A stretch of DNA of 42,001 bases from Akkermansiaceae bacterium UBA1315 (GCA_002307065.1 DBTN01000035.1:59425-101425); one strand, 5' to 3'. Counted from the stretch's first letter, positions 34,087-41,636 are shown. Notes: generated from the letters alone by a model not told the origin. Translations and numbers: made by a program.

Positions 34087-34122
34087 AAACCGGTCGCAAA
34101 ACCGGTCGCAAAACCGGTTTCG
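34087..34122. repeat. Three tandem 12-bp repeats of AAACCGGTCGCA
   Basis: Units start at 34087, 34099 and 34111; the third ends TTTCG. Each carries the ACCGGT palindrome that is overrepresented in the native DNA. Directly precedes the composition change to AT-rich DNA. Confidence 0.8.
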
Positions 34123-34256
34123 TCATTCGACGGATCACGAGCCCGCAAAAAATCCCCCTCCTAGCAGTTTATTGCTTGTAACATTGCTTGAAACCCAAAG
34201 AATCACAGGTGCTTTCATTCACTCATCCCCACCCATGAATTCCATTTCTCGGCTCG

Positions 34257-34391
34257 AAAGAACAACGCGGCGTCATAGACACCCGACACGTCGCTAACTC
34301 CTCGACCCACAAACAATACAGGGATGCCGAAAAAAATGCCTGCAGTATTGATGCTATGCTGAATGGCGGGACTTGCGAGGCCTGCCAGTAA
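34257..34391 (+). pseudogene. 3' fragment of a diverged nrdA
   Basis: 44 codons and a stop that match the NrdA C-terminus: KEQRGV, a different middle, then DAEKNACSIDAMLNGG and TCEACQ identical to the intact NrdA. There is no start, and the upstream frame is closed by TGA at 34236. The last 69 nt differ from the intact gene at about ten positions, all synonymous by my reading, mostly C to T. So the fragment came from a functional gene of another lineage, or is the original end displaced by an incoming one. Confidence 0.85.
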
Positions 34392-34436
34392 CGGTATTTC
34401 CACCCTTAAGCTCTAGACAACCGATCACTATAACCA

Positions 34437-35462
34437 ATGGCCAGTCTTAACTACTCACGGCGTTTAAACAATCTCAGGGACCGAAAATTTGACAGAGAAC
34501 TTAATGAATCAAATTTCTCCAAGTCAGCAAGCGCAGCCAATCTGCCGGAGAATGTTAAATATCTTGTAGAGTCCATGCGCCCGATCGGGCAAAAATACAA
34601 CGACAAAACTAATGAGGCCGGAGTTCGGGTTAAAAACCATTTAGAAGGAAAATTCGAGTTACACTTTGATCGAGCCTATAGGAATCAAGGATCCGTTCAG
34701 ACAAAAACGAATATAAAAGTTCATAGCGACTTCGACCTCTTAACCATAATCGACAAGTACCACTATCCTGAATTTCTGGTTGGCGAGGCGTATAAGGATT
34801 CTGACCCAAACATGGATATCAAGTCTCTGCGCGAGCAAGCAACCGCCATCATGAAACAAACTTACGATGAGGTTAACGTCGATGGAGAGAAAGGGATTTC
34901 GATCTTCAATAAGGCATTAAACAGAAAAGTCGATATAGTGTTTTGTTTTTGGTATCATTCTAAAAAATACCAAGAAACTAGCGACGAATATTACAAGGGG
35001 ATTTACTTATACAATTTCAAGAAAAATATTAAAATTAAAGATTTTCCATTTGCAGCCGTCCACAATATCAACGTCAAAGGTGAGGCAACTTCCGATGGCT
35101 CCAGGCGCGGAATTCGATTGCTAAAAAATCTGAGGGCCGATTCTGAGTCGAACATCGCAAATCTCAAGAGCTTTCAGCTCACTTCGATCGTGCACCAGAT
35201 TGATAATGGTAATTTGATTTATTCTCAAGGTAACGAATTACAGGTCGCCAGTGCTGTTTCGAATGAAATGAGTATTTTGATCAGCGACTCCTCTTACAGA
35301 AAATCAGTTAAATGCCCAAAAGGAACGGAGACGCCTCTTGCAGATGACAATGTGGTCCCCGATCTCGTTAGTCTCAAACAAGATCTGGACACTTTGATAA
35401 ATGATACAAGCCACGAGCTGACGCGGAGCTTTATAGTTAAAAAAGCCGTCATGGAGTATTAA
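34437..35462 (+). CDS. CBASS CD-NTase (cGAS/DncV-like nucleotidyltransferase)
   Basis: 341-residue oligonucleotide cyclase. The active site is clear: Gly85-Ser86 (NQGSVQTKT), Asp98-x-Asp100 (HSDFDLL) and third Asp166 (NRKVDIVF). The helical C-terminal half is the usual CD-NTase lid. On phage attack it would make a cyclic di- or trinucleotide; with a STING partner, c-di-GMP is the expected product (family knowledge, CdnE-type clade). AT-rich codons differ sharply from the flanking chromosome and ACCGGT is absent, so the gene is acquired. It is first in an operon with TIR-STING, 32 nt apart. There are no Cap2/Cap3 ancillary genes, so this is a type I CBASS. Confidence 0.88.
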   Translation: MASLNYSRRLNNLRDRKFDRELNESNFSKSASAANLPENVKYLVESMRPIGQKYNDKTNEAGVRVKNHLEGKFELHFDRAYRNQGSVQTKTNIKVHSDFDLLTIIDKYHYPEFLVGEAYKDSDPNMDIKSLREQATAIMKQTYDEVNVDGEKGISIFNKALNRKVDIVFCFWYHSKKYQETSDEYYKGIYLYNFKKNIKIKDFPFAAVHNINVKGEATSDGSRRGIRLLKNLRADSESNIANLKSFQLTSIVHQIDNGNLIYSQGNELQVASAVSNEMSILISDSSYRKSVKCPKGTETPLADDNVVPDLVSLKQDLDTLINDTSHELTRSFIVKKAVMEY

Positions 35463-35494
35463 CTTGGCTGTCACTCCGATTGCTTCACTTAATT

Positions 35495-36559
35495 ATGATC
35501 AGTGACTTCAAACCACACATTTTTATCGGTTCCTCTAACGAGTCAAAACATATTGCCGAACAAATTGAAGAAGACTTGTCAGATATTGCTCACTGTAAGA
35601 TTTGGTATAAGCAATTTAATCTTGGTAACTCAGCATACGAGGACTTAGTGAGCAAGTTGAGCTTATATGATTATGGTATCTTAGTAGCTTCAAGTGATGA
35701 TACATCAACTTCAAGAGGAATCGTGAAGCCTGCCCCTCGTGATAACATCCTCTTCGAATTCGGGCTATTCGCAGGCCGCTTTGGCAGGCAACGTTCTTTC
35801 CTTATGGCTGAATCTGGAGTGCGAATTCCCTCTGACCTAAATGGAATCACCCTCCCTTTCTTCAAGTCAGCAAAGTCGAAAAAACACTGGTTTTCAGCAC
35901 CGAAAACTTCACCACTCCTTGTAGAGGAGCAGAAACAATCAATCAAAGTGTGCTGCGCCCAAATCAGATCTCACATCAAAGAAAGAGATAACATTTTTGA
36001 TTATGGATTCTTACCATCAACCTCGCTAGCCTATGGTTATTTTAACAATTTTATATTAAAAGCGGTCTCAAATCTTTTGGAGACAAAAGTGCTTCGGCTA
36101 GGCAATACCTGCGGCTACCCCCGGCAATGTCAAAAGGAATCCAGTTATACTCCTAGCAATGAAATTGAAGATGGGATGAAATTCAATGACTTATCACTAT
36201 CGATATTGATTCCCGATAATTTGACCTCAGATATGTTTGATAAGATCAAGGCGCATCGCAATAGCGGGAGTTGGAAGACGATCAAAATCGATGCGGGCTC
36301 GTTCAGACCTTTTGATTTTTTCATCCAGGCCGAGCGCAGCAAAAGCGGAGTGCTCCTTCTTTCGGATATCCCGATTACTCTCAATGCGTTAAATGACTCC
36401 ATAAAGTCCTACATCGGGAAAAGTTATGTGGGTTATTCTGATGCGGAGAGCTTGATGGAGCTGCGTGAAATAAGAGTCTTTAAAAGAGTTTTGGATTATT
36501 TGATAAGCACAAACCCCCTGACCAAGGGAAGAGTCGTTACCGAAATTGTAGATATTTGA
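35495..36559 (+). CDS. cap12: TIR-STING effector of CBASS
   Basis: 354 residues from ATG 35495. Residues 1 to about 130 are a TIR-like domain (PHIFIGSSNESKHIAEQI, SKLSLYDYGILVASSDDT) with the catalytic Glu88 in RDNILFEFGLFAG, expected to cleave NAD+. Residues about 165-345 match prokaryotic STING: LAYGYFNNFI at the dimer helix, LSILIPDNLTSDMF, and DIPITLNALN in the ligand lid where most have a PTTL motif. On binding cyclic dinucleotide it would form filaments and deplete NAD+. There is no TM segment, so it is cytosolic. Second gene of the CBASS operon, followed by the mCpol pair. Confidence 0.85.
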   Translation: MISDFKPHIFIGSSNESKHIAEQIEEDLSDIAHCKIWYKQFNLGNSAYEDLVSKLSLYDYGILVASSDDTSTSRGIVKPAPRDNILFEFGLFAGRFGRQRSFLMAESGVRIPSDLNGITLPFFKSAKSKKHWFSAPKTSPLLVEEQKQSIKVCCAQIRSHIKERDNIFDYGFLPSTSLAYGYFNNFILKAVSNLLETKVLRLGNTCGYPRQCQKESSYTPSNEIEDGMKFNDLSLSILIPDNLTSDMFDKIKAHRNSGSWKTIKIDAGSFRPFDFFIQAERSKSGVLLLSDIPITLNALNDSIKSYIGKSYVGYSDAESLMELREIRVFKRVLDYLISTNPLTKGRVVTEIVDI

Positions 36560-36627
36560 TAAATTAAGTTGGTTCCTGAACGATTACGCACTCACATCTT
36601 TTTAAGATGCGGAGACCGATTCAATAG

Positions 36628-36996
36628 ATGAAAATTCGATATATAATTTTTGACGGCGATGACATTGGACGACGAATTACTTCCGCCTTTCTTAAAAACA
36701 ACGCCCAAGAACTTCTCCGAATTAACGCATTGGTGGCGGATAAGACGAATATGATTGCTGAAATTCTCGCGAGAACAGGTTTCAAGGTCTTGTTCAAGGC
36801 CGCAGACGGAGTAGTCGCGCAGTCTTCGGATTTTGTTATTTCCGATAATGAGATATTTGACAAGGTGATCTCACGTCTAGGAGATGATATCACGTTCTCG
36901 GCGGGCGTTGGGTTAACTCTTCGAGAATGTTACACGGCGTTGCTAGCTGCCAAAAGCGGGGGGAAAGCTTGTATCGTTAATTTTTCCGAAATCTAA
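36628..36996 (+). CDS. optS: Minimal CRISPR polymerase (mCpol), OptS-like
   Basis: 122-residue single-domain cyclase related to the Cas10/GGDEF palm. N-terminal metal motif IIFDGDDIGRRI (Asp9, Asp11, Asp12) and the end SAGVGLTLRECYTALLAAKS, then GGKACIV, are typical. The second motif, usually GGDD-like, reads AADG (58-61), keeping one Asp. In Panoptes, this enzyme makes cyclic nucleotides all the time, which hold the partner effector off; loss of them to a phage sponge triggers it. It sits 68 bp after TIR-STING and 2 bp before its effector gene, so the pair is cotranscribed. AT-rich. Confidence 0.85.
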   Translation: MKIRYIIFDGDDIGRRITSAFLKNNAQELLRINALVADKTNMIAEILARTGFKVLFKAADGVVAQSSDFVISDNEIFDKVISRLGDDITFSAGVGLTLRECYTALLAAKSGGKACIVNFSEI

Positions 36997-36998
36997 AA

Positions 36999-37613
36999 AT
37001 GTTTAGAATAATCGACTTCTCACAGTTGATCCGCATGGTAGCGGTCTCAACTACTTTGCTAAGTCTCGGTTTTTATGAACTGGTGAGACGCCTCTGGATT
37101 TCCGAGATGCCTGGTATTAGGATCATCAGTATTGCACCATGGGCTGCATTGTTCGTGATATGGCTGATAAGTGCAAACTGGTTTTCTAGGTTGATTTGGG
37201 CTGTGTGCTGCAAGATGAATAAATCTCTATTTCCTGATCTCAATGGCAGTTGGGAAGGTGAAATCACAACAGAAAACGGAATACTAATTCCTGCACGTGC
37301 CCTAGTCGTTCAGAATTTATTTAAGACAAGAATAGACATTCATACCGCTACCTCTAGGTCAGCGACACTTGAAACCACTCCTTCGATGGAGCTAGGCCAG
37401 GCCAAAATCTACTATATGTATAGAGCATTTCCAAAAAGTCCGGGCTGGAGTCCCTACACAGGAGCTACTATTTTTGATGTCAGGTGTTTGAACGAGAATA
37501 AATCGCAGGTCTTGGAACTGTCTGGATTGTATTTCACCGATAGGAAATCCATCGGCCGAGTTAGGCTAAGGAGAGTAAATGCAGATAATACAAAGGATGT
37601 TTCATACTATTAA
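36999..37613 (+). CDS. optE: Two-TM beta-barrel effector, OptE / Cap15-like
   Basis: 204 residues. Two TM segments (about 8-28 and 42-62: APWAALFVIWLISAN), then a soluble beta-rich domain starting PDLNGSWEGEI at about 79, the hallmark of SMODS-associated 2TM-beta effectors such as Cap15. Later strands: ALVVQNLFKTRIDIHTATSR, YYMYRAFP and LELSGLYFTDRKSIG. It would sit in the inner membrane with the barrel in the cytoplasm. It binds the cyclic nucleotide of OptS and, when released, multimerises and disrupts the membrane (family knowledge). It is paired with mCpol, not with the CD-NTase, by 2-bp spacing. Confidence 0.82.
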   Translation: MFRIIDFSQLIRMVAVSTTLLSLGFYELVRRLWISEMPGIRIISIAPWAALFVIWLISANWFSRLIWAVCCKMNKSLFPDLNGSWEGEITTENGILIPARALVVQNLFKTRIDIHTATSRSATLETTPSMELGQAKIYYMYRAFPKSPGWSPYTGATIFDVRCLNENKSQVLELSGLYFTDRKSIGRVRLRRVNADNTKDVSYY

Positions 37614-37807
37614 TCCATTAATAAAGTCAATGGGTCGGTTCGCATTTTTTAACATCGCCGAAATGAGGTCAGTCCTAGCACTGTGACATTTAATCAAGGT
37701 TTCCGGGGCGGTTTATTCTGTTAGAGAACTTCGGCCTGTTTTCCTTGAGTGAGGAACGCCGGAAGTTTAGATGATGTGTATGTCTAAACTTCCCCCCTCA
37801 TGATGGT
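37614..37807. other. AT-rich intergenic tail of defence operon
   Basis: About 190 bp without a gene. Holds the 37761 hairpin; the sequence before it is AT-rich with no recognisable motif. Confidence 0.5.
37761..37793. terminator. 11-bp perfect hairpin downstream of optE
   Basis: GGAAGTTTAGA (37761-37771) and TCTAAACTTCC (37783-37793) with an 11-nt loop. It may terminate the defence operon or mark an end of mobile DNA. No T tract follows on either strand. Confidence 0.5.
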
Positions 37808-38050
37808 TTGCGTGTTGTTGCTACGGATGGATTTTTTGATCCGTTGTGGACGAATGGGATGCGGGCGGAGGCGGGGGAAGGGGTGATTGAATATTGCCGG
37901 GAGGAGTTGAATTGGGAAGGGGATGATGGGGTGATTGTGGTGGATTTGATTTCGGATTTGTTGCACCGGTTGCATGCGTCGGGGGGAGAGCCTGAGATGC
38001 GATTGATAGAGGCGTTGGAACATTTTCGGAATGAGGCGGGGTGCGGGTGA
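37808..38050 (+). pseudogene. Protein-like fragment (80 codons) leading into repeat A
   Basis: Frame open from 37775 with only a TTG candidate start at 37808. The peptide is protein-like and acidic (VVATDGFFDPLWTNGMRAEA, then VIVVDLISDLLHRL) but I do not recognise a family. G-rich codons differ from the AT-rich genes before it. Its last codons (EHFRNEAGCG) lie within the start of the 290-bp repeat, and the corresponding part of repeat B also ends a short frame (FGNEVGAEKL). Likely the truncated tail of a cassette gene. Confidence 0.4.
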
Positions 38051-38312
38051 GTTATGGGAAGATGAACTGTTAGATTTTTTGGGTTGCGGTTTTTGGGGGT
38101 AAGTGATTGAGTTTGTTTGTCCGTCTGACGGACGAGGATGTAGCAATCCTGTAACAAGTGGTCGGCATCGACCACAACGATGTCACTCCCGATCCAAAGG
38201 TCGGGGAGGTGATGGTTATGTCCAAGTCACCTTTCTTTGGGAGGTTGGCTAAAGGCCATCACAGCCGTCTATTTGCGGTTTGCTAACTCCCCGTCCACTC
38301 GGAAGGACATTT
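38022..38312 (+). repeat. About 290-bp direct repeat, copy A (structured)
   Basis: Shares most of its length with 41343-41636. Conserved parts include GTCCGTCTGACGGAC (perfect hairpin), GTGGTCGGCATCGACCAC (hairpin), GATGTCACTCCCGATCCAAA, GGTCGGGGAGGTGATGG, and the end CGGAAGGACATTT. GGGGAG and the later CTCCCC can pair over distance, giving an RNA-like multi-branched fold. It flanks the R-M cassette on the left. It may be a noncoding RNA (HEARO/omega-RNA-like is one idea) or a recombination site. Confidence 0.85.
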
Positions 38313-38372
38313 CTCTGGAGTCAGTTCCCGCATCGCAACATCCACCCACTTTGCACTCTTAGAAAACCTCCT

Positions 38373-38401
38373 TTGACAATCTTCTCGAAGGTTGTTCAAA
38401 T
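38373..38401 (+). promoter_or_regulatory. Promoter of R-M operon, predicting a leaderless mRNA
   Basis: TTGACA at 38373 and TCAAAT at 38396 are 17 bp apart. The -10 box ends 6 nt before ATG 38408, so transcription would begin at or next to the start codon. No ribosome binding site is present, in agreement. Confidence 0.55.
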
Positions 38402-38407
38402 GATTGC

Positions 38408-39994
38408 ATGATCTCCCCATCCTTATCCCACGTTCTTGCCTTGGCCGATTCGAGCGGCTGGCAAACCTGCGTGGAGAAGACGCGGGAGGAGCGCGGGGAG
38501 AACGGGCAGTTTTTCACGCCACCGGCTATCGCTCGCTGCTTGGCCGGATGGTTCCAGCCGGAAGGATTCAAACGCCCATCGCTGCATTTGCTTGACCCCG
38601 GCGCAGGTGGCGGCGTGCTCACCGCCGCCGTGGTGGACCGAATCAACATCTTGCGCTCCAGCGGGGCCTTACCTCATCTGGAGGAAATCACCTTGGAAGT
38701 CTGGGAACTGGATGAGGCCTTTATTCCCGCCCTCCGGCAGAACCTTTCCGCCTGCGCTGCGCTGCTCCACCAAGCCGGCATCCGCACCACTGTTCAACTC
38801 AACCACGGCAGTTACATCGAGGGGGCAACCCGCGCGCTTGATCCGGGATTGTTTGGAACCGCCCAAGCTCCACGAGTCACCCACGCCATTCTCAATCCAC
38901 CCTACCGCAAGATTGCCACCCGTTCGCGCGAACGAACCTTGCTGGCCTCGGTGGGCATCGAAATATCGAACCTCTATTCCGCCTTCGTCTGGCTGGCAGT
39001 CCGCCAGTTGGCCGATGGCGGCGAGTTGGCCGCCATCACTCCCCGCAGTTTCTGTAACGGACCCTATTTCCGCGAGTTCCGCCGCGACCTCTTGCAAAAA
39101 GCCAGCTTTAGCCGCGTCCATGTCTTCGACTCGCGCTTGGAAGCCTTTAGCCGCGACGACGTGCTTCAGGAAAATATCCTGTTTCACCTCCGCCGTGGCA
39201 AACCTAGCAACTCATCCTTGGTAGTATCGACCGGTTCTCTCGAGGCCCCCGCGACCGCCTGCGTCCCGCAAAATCGCTTCGTTTCACCCGCCGATCCTGA
39301 TCAGGTCATGCACATCACCACGGAATCCGACGCGACCGACGTCCGCGGTTTCATCGATTCTCTCCCCTGCAAACTCACGGACCTCGGCATCCAAGTCTCG
39401 ACCGGCCCCGTGGTCGATTTTCGCCTCAAGAATTCCCTCTCCTATCACCTCGCCACCGGCAGTGTGCCCCTCATCTATCCGCACTGCGTGAAAACCGGCC
39501 GTGTGCTCGCCCCTTCACCCCGCTCCACCGACTACGGCGATGGACGCCTGAGCAAGAAGCCGGTGGCCATCCACGACAGCGAAGAAACCCGCAAGTGGCT
39601 GATCCCCGCCGCCCGCTTTGTCCTGATCAAGCGCTTCTCCTCGAAGGAAGAAAAACGTCGCCTTGTCTCCGGCGTCCTCGATCCCACCGATTTTCCGTTC
39701 GACCTCGTCGGCATCGAAAACCATCTCAACTTTTTCCATCGCAAGCGCACTGGTCTATCCACCTCGCTTGCCCGCGGCCTCAGCCGTTTTCTCAACTCCA
39801 CCGTGGCCGACCGCTATTTCCGCCAGTTCAACGGCCACACCCAAGTTAACGCCTCCGACCTCCGCTCTTTCCGCTATCCCGACCTATCCGCTTTGGAACG
39901 ACTGGGAAAAGCAAACTTGGACGACACTCAACAGAGTGCCATCGACCTTGCTATGTCCGAACATCTCGGCGCACCCTCGTTCACCGATTCATGA
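38408..39994 (+). CDS. N6-adenine DNA methyltransferase, BsuBI/PstI-like type II
   Basis: 528 residues. Gamma-type N6A methyltransferase: GENGQFFTPPAIA before the SAM motif LLDPGAGGGVL (61-71), acidic VWELDEA, and catalytic NPPY at 163-166 (ILNPPYRKI). The C-terminal 300 residues are the target-recognition half. The partner nuclease is of BsuBI/PstI type, so the expected site is CTGCAG with adenine methylation; this is inferred from the nuclease family. It overlaps the nuclease gene by 4 nt. GC-rich, unlike the CBASS block, so it has a separate origin. Confidence 0.9.
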   Translation: MISPSLSHVLALADSSGWQTCVEKTREERGENGQFFTPPAIARCLAGWFQPEGFKRPSLHLLDPGAGGGVLTAAVVDRINILRSSGALPHLEEITLEVWELDEAFIPALRQNLSACAALLHQAGIRTTVQLNHGSYIEGATRALDPGLFGTAQAPRVTHAILNPPYRKIATRSRERTLLASVGIEISNLYSAFVWLAVRQLADGGELAAITPRSFCNGPYFREFRRDLLQKASFSRVHVFDSRLEAFSRDDVLQENILFHLRRGKPSNSSLVVSTGSLEAPATACVPQNRFVSPADPDQVMHITTESDATDVRGFIDSLPCKLTDLGIQVSTGPVVDFRLKNSLSYHLATGSVPLIYPHCVKTGRVLAPSPRSTDYGDGRLSKKPVAIHDSEETRKWLIPAARFVLIKRFSSKEEKRRLVSGVLDPTDFPFDLVGIENHLNFFHRKRTGLSTSLARGLSRFLNSTVADRYFRQFNGHTQVNASDLRSFRYPDLSALERLGKANLDDTQQSAIDLAMSEHLGAPSFTDS

Positions 39995-40938
39995 GTCCCG
40001 CATCATCCACACGAGTCAGCCAAGCACTTGAGCTTCTCCAAATGATCGGCATTCCACGCGAACAGCAAAACGAACGCTCCGCCCTCACGCTTCTGGCCCT
40101 CGCCGACATCAAACCTCGCAAACCCTGGAGAAGCGCTACCGCCCCACTCCGCCGCATCACCGAGATGATGGACTGGATGCGCGACCAATACGAAGTCCGC
40201 TACGCACCCAATACTCGCGAAACCATCCGCCGGCAAACAGTCCACCAATTCGTCCAGCACGGCCTGCTTCTGGAAAATCCCGATCAGCCGGAGCGTCCGA
40301 TCAACAGCCCCAAGTGGTGCTACCAGCTAACGCCTGCTGCATTAAAATTGATCACCAGCTTTGGGACCACCGCTTTCAAAAAGGAACTGGGATCATTCCT
40401 GATGAACCCCGCCACCGGCGATCTTAAAGCCCGTCACCGCAATCTCCCACGTGAAATAGTCCGCTTGCCCGACGGCGTGACCATCCAGCTCTCCGCAGGT
40501 GGACAGAACACACTGATTCGTTCCATCATCGAGGAGTTCATCCCACGCTTCGTCCGCAAGCCTCGCGTCCTTCTCCTCGGCGACGCCGCAGACAAGGAAG
40601 TTCTCAGCAATGACCTCGCACTGGCGGAACTCGGAATTAAACTCGCAGCCCGAGGCAAAGCCCCCGATGTTCTCATCCACGATGTCGAACGCGACTGGCT
40701 GATCGTTATCGAAGCCGTCACCTCGCACGGTCCCGTCGATCAAAAGCGGAAAAACGAATTGACCCAACTCTTCGCCACCGCGCGCCCCGGTCTCGTCTTC
40801 GTCTCCGCATTTCCCGACCGCAAGACTTTTACCCGCTTCCACGCCGCCATCGCTTGGGAAACCGAAGTCTGGATCGCAGACGCCCCGGACCACATGATTC
40901 ACTTCAACGGCGAGCGCTTCCTCGGTCCTTATTCCTAG
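39991..40938 (+). CDS. BsuBI/PstI-type restriction endonuclease
   Basis: 315 residues. N-terminal helical domain, then a PD-(D/E)XK-like catalytic C-terminus: VLLLGDAADKEVL, KAPDVLIHDVERDWL with Asp226, and IEAVTSHGPVDQKRKNEL with Glu241 and following basic residues. These are the hallmarks of the BsuBI/PstI family, which cuts CTGCAG leaving 3' overhangs. Coupled by ATGA overlap to the methyltransferase, the methylase-first order that lets protection precede cutting. Confidence 0.88.
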   Translation: MSPASSTRVSQALELLQMIGIPREQQNERSALTLLALADIKPRKPWRSATAPLRRITEMMDWMRDQYEVRYAPNTRETIRRQTVHQFVQHGLLLENPDQPERPINSPKWCYQLTPAALKLITSFGTTAFKKELGSFLMNPATGDLKARHRNLPREIVRLPDGVTIQLSAGGQNTLIRSIIEEFIPRFVRKPRVLLLGDAADKEVLSNDLALAELGIKLAARGKAPDVLIHDVERDWLIVIEAVTSHGPVDQKRKNELTQLFATARPGLVFVSAFPDRKTFTRFHAAIAWETEVWIADAPDHMIHFNGERFLGPYS

Positions 40939-40941
40939 CTC

Positions 40942-41097
40942 ATGCAACCGATCCGACCACCTTCCAAAGGATTGCTGGCCCGTATCGCTCGGCTGCACTC
41001 GATGCCGCTCTCAGACATCAACGAAGAACAAGCGCGAGCCCAAGTCGCATTACATCTTAAGGAGGCCGTGGATGAAATGACGAAGAGCCCGACGTAA
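40942..41097 (+). CDS. Small 51-aa ORF following the restriction gene
   Basis: ATG 40942, three nt after the nuclease stop, to TAA 41095. Product begins MQPIRPPSKGLLARIARLH and ends in a helical, charged tail (LHLKEAVDEMTKSPT). Tight spacing and protein-like composition favour a third gene of the R-M operon. It has no HTH like controller proteins. Function unknown. Confidence 0.55.
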   Translation: MQPIRPPSKGLLARIARLHSMPLSDINEEQARAQVALHLKEAVDEMTKSPT

Positions 41098-41342
41098 ATT
41101 CACCCTTATTCGCCGGAAGTTCGAAGGGGTATATAAAAACGAAAGACAAACCGCAGCATATATATAAAGGGACAGATAAACTGCAGAAAATCCGTTTGGG
41201 GGCTGAGTAGTAGATAACGGAAAAAACAAATTGTGCATAATCCACTAGGTGGTCTGGCTCGTTGAAAGATTGGAGACGGTACCTGTGATTGACAATTGCG
41301 TTTCGCTGATTGTGGATCGGCGGTTTGCGCGGGACTCGAGAT
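41098..41342. other. Intergenic segment before repeat B
   Basis: 245 bp, AT-rich at first. A 42-codon frame (GTG 41249 to TAG 41375) runs into repeat B and reads as a short protein tail (VIDNCVSLIVDRRFARDS); it is not strong enough to call as a gene. Nothing else seen. Confidence 0.4.
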
Positions 41343-41636
41343 ATTTTGGGAATGAGGTGGGTGCTGAGAAGTTATAGGAATGATGATCTGTTGGATTTTT
41401 TGGGTTGCGTTTTTTGAGGATAAGTGATTGAATTCGTTTGTCCGTCTGACGGACGAGGATGTAAGAGTCCTTTGTAGGAAGTGGTCGGCATCGACCACAA
41501 TGATGTCACTCCCGATCCAAAGGTCGGGGAGGTGATGGCTATGTCCAAGTCACCGTTCTTTGGGAGGGTGACTAAAGGCCGTCACAGCCGTCTTCCTACG
41601 GTTCTCTTAACTCCCCGTCCACCCGGAAGGACATTT
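41343..41636 (+). repeat. About 290-bp direct repeat, copy B (structured)
   Basis: Right-hand partner of 38022-38312, same orientation, about 3.32 kb apart. Differences from copy A include a stem base that changes GCCGT/GCGG to CCGT/ACGG, turning a wobble pair into a Watson-Crick pair. This supports a conserved fold. Confidence 0.85.

Noticed and set aside
34437..37613. CRISPR-Cas locus because of the Cas10-like polymerase domain
   Set aside because: No repeat-spacer array, no Cas7/Cas5/Cas6 or CARF genes; the domain is the stand-alone mCpol type.
37784..38175. Minus-strand frames of about 120 codons over repeat A, with a similar one over repeat B
   Set aside because: Rich in Pro/Ser/His/Asn in the manner of antisense frames; they exist because the two repeats are similar, and no start or family supports them.
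38022..38312. Group II intron relic or integron attC site
   Set aside because: A GTGCG-like 5' end occurs only in copy A and no domain V or reverse transcriptase is found; no attC core sites or integron integrase are seen.
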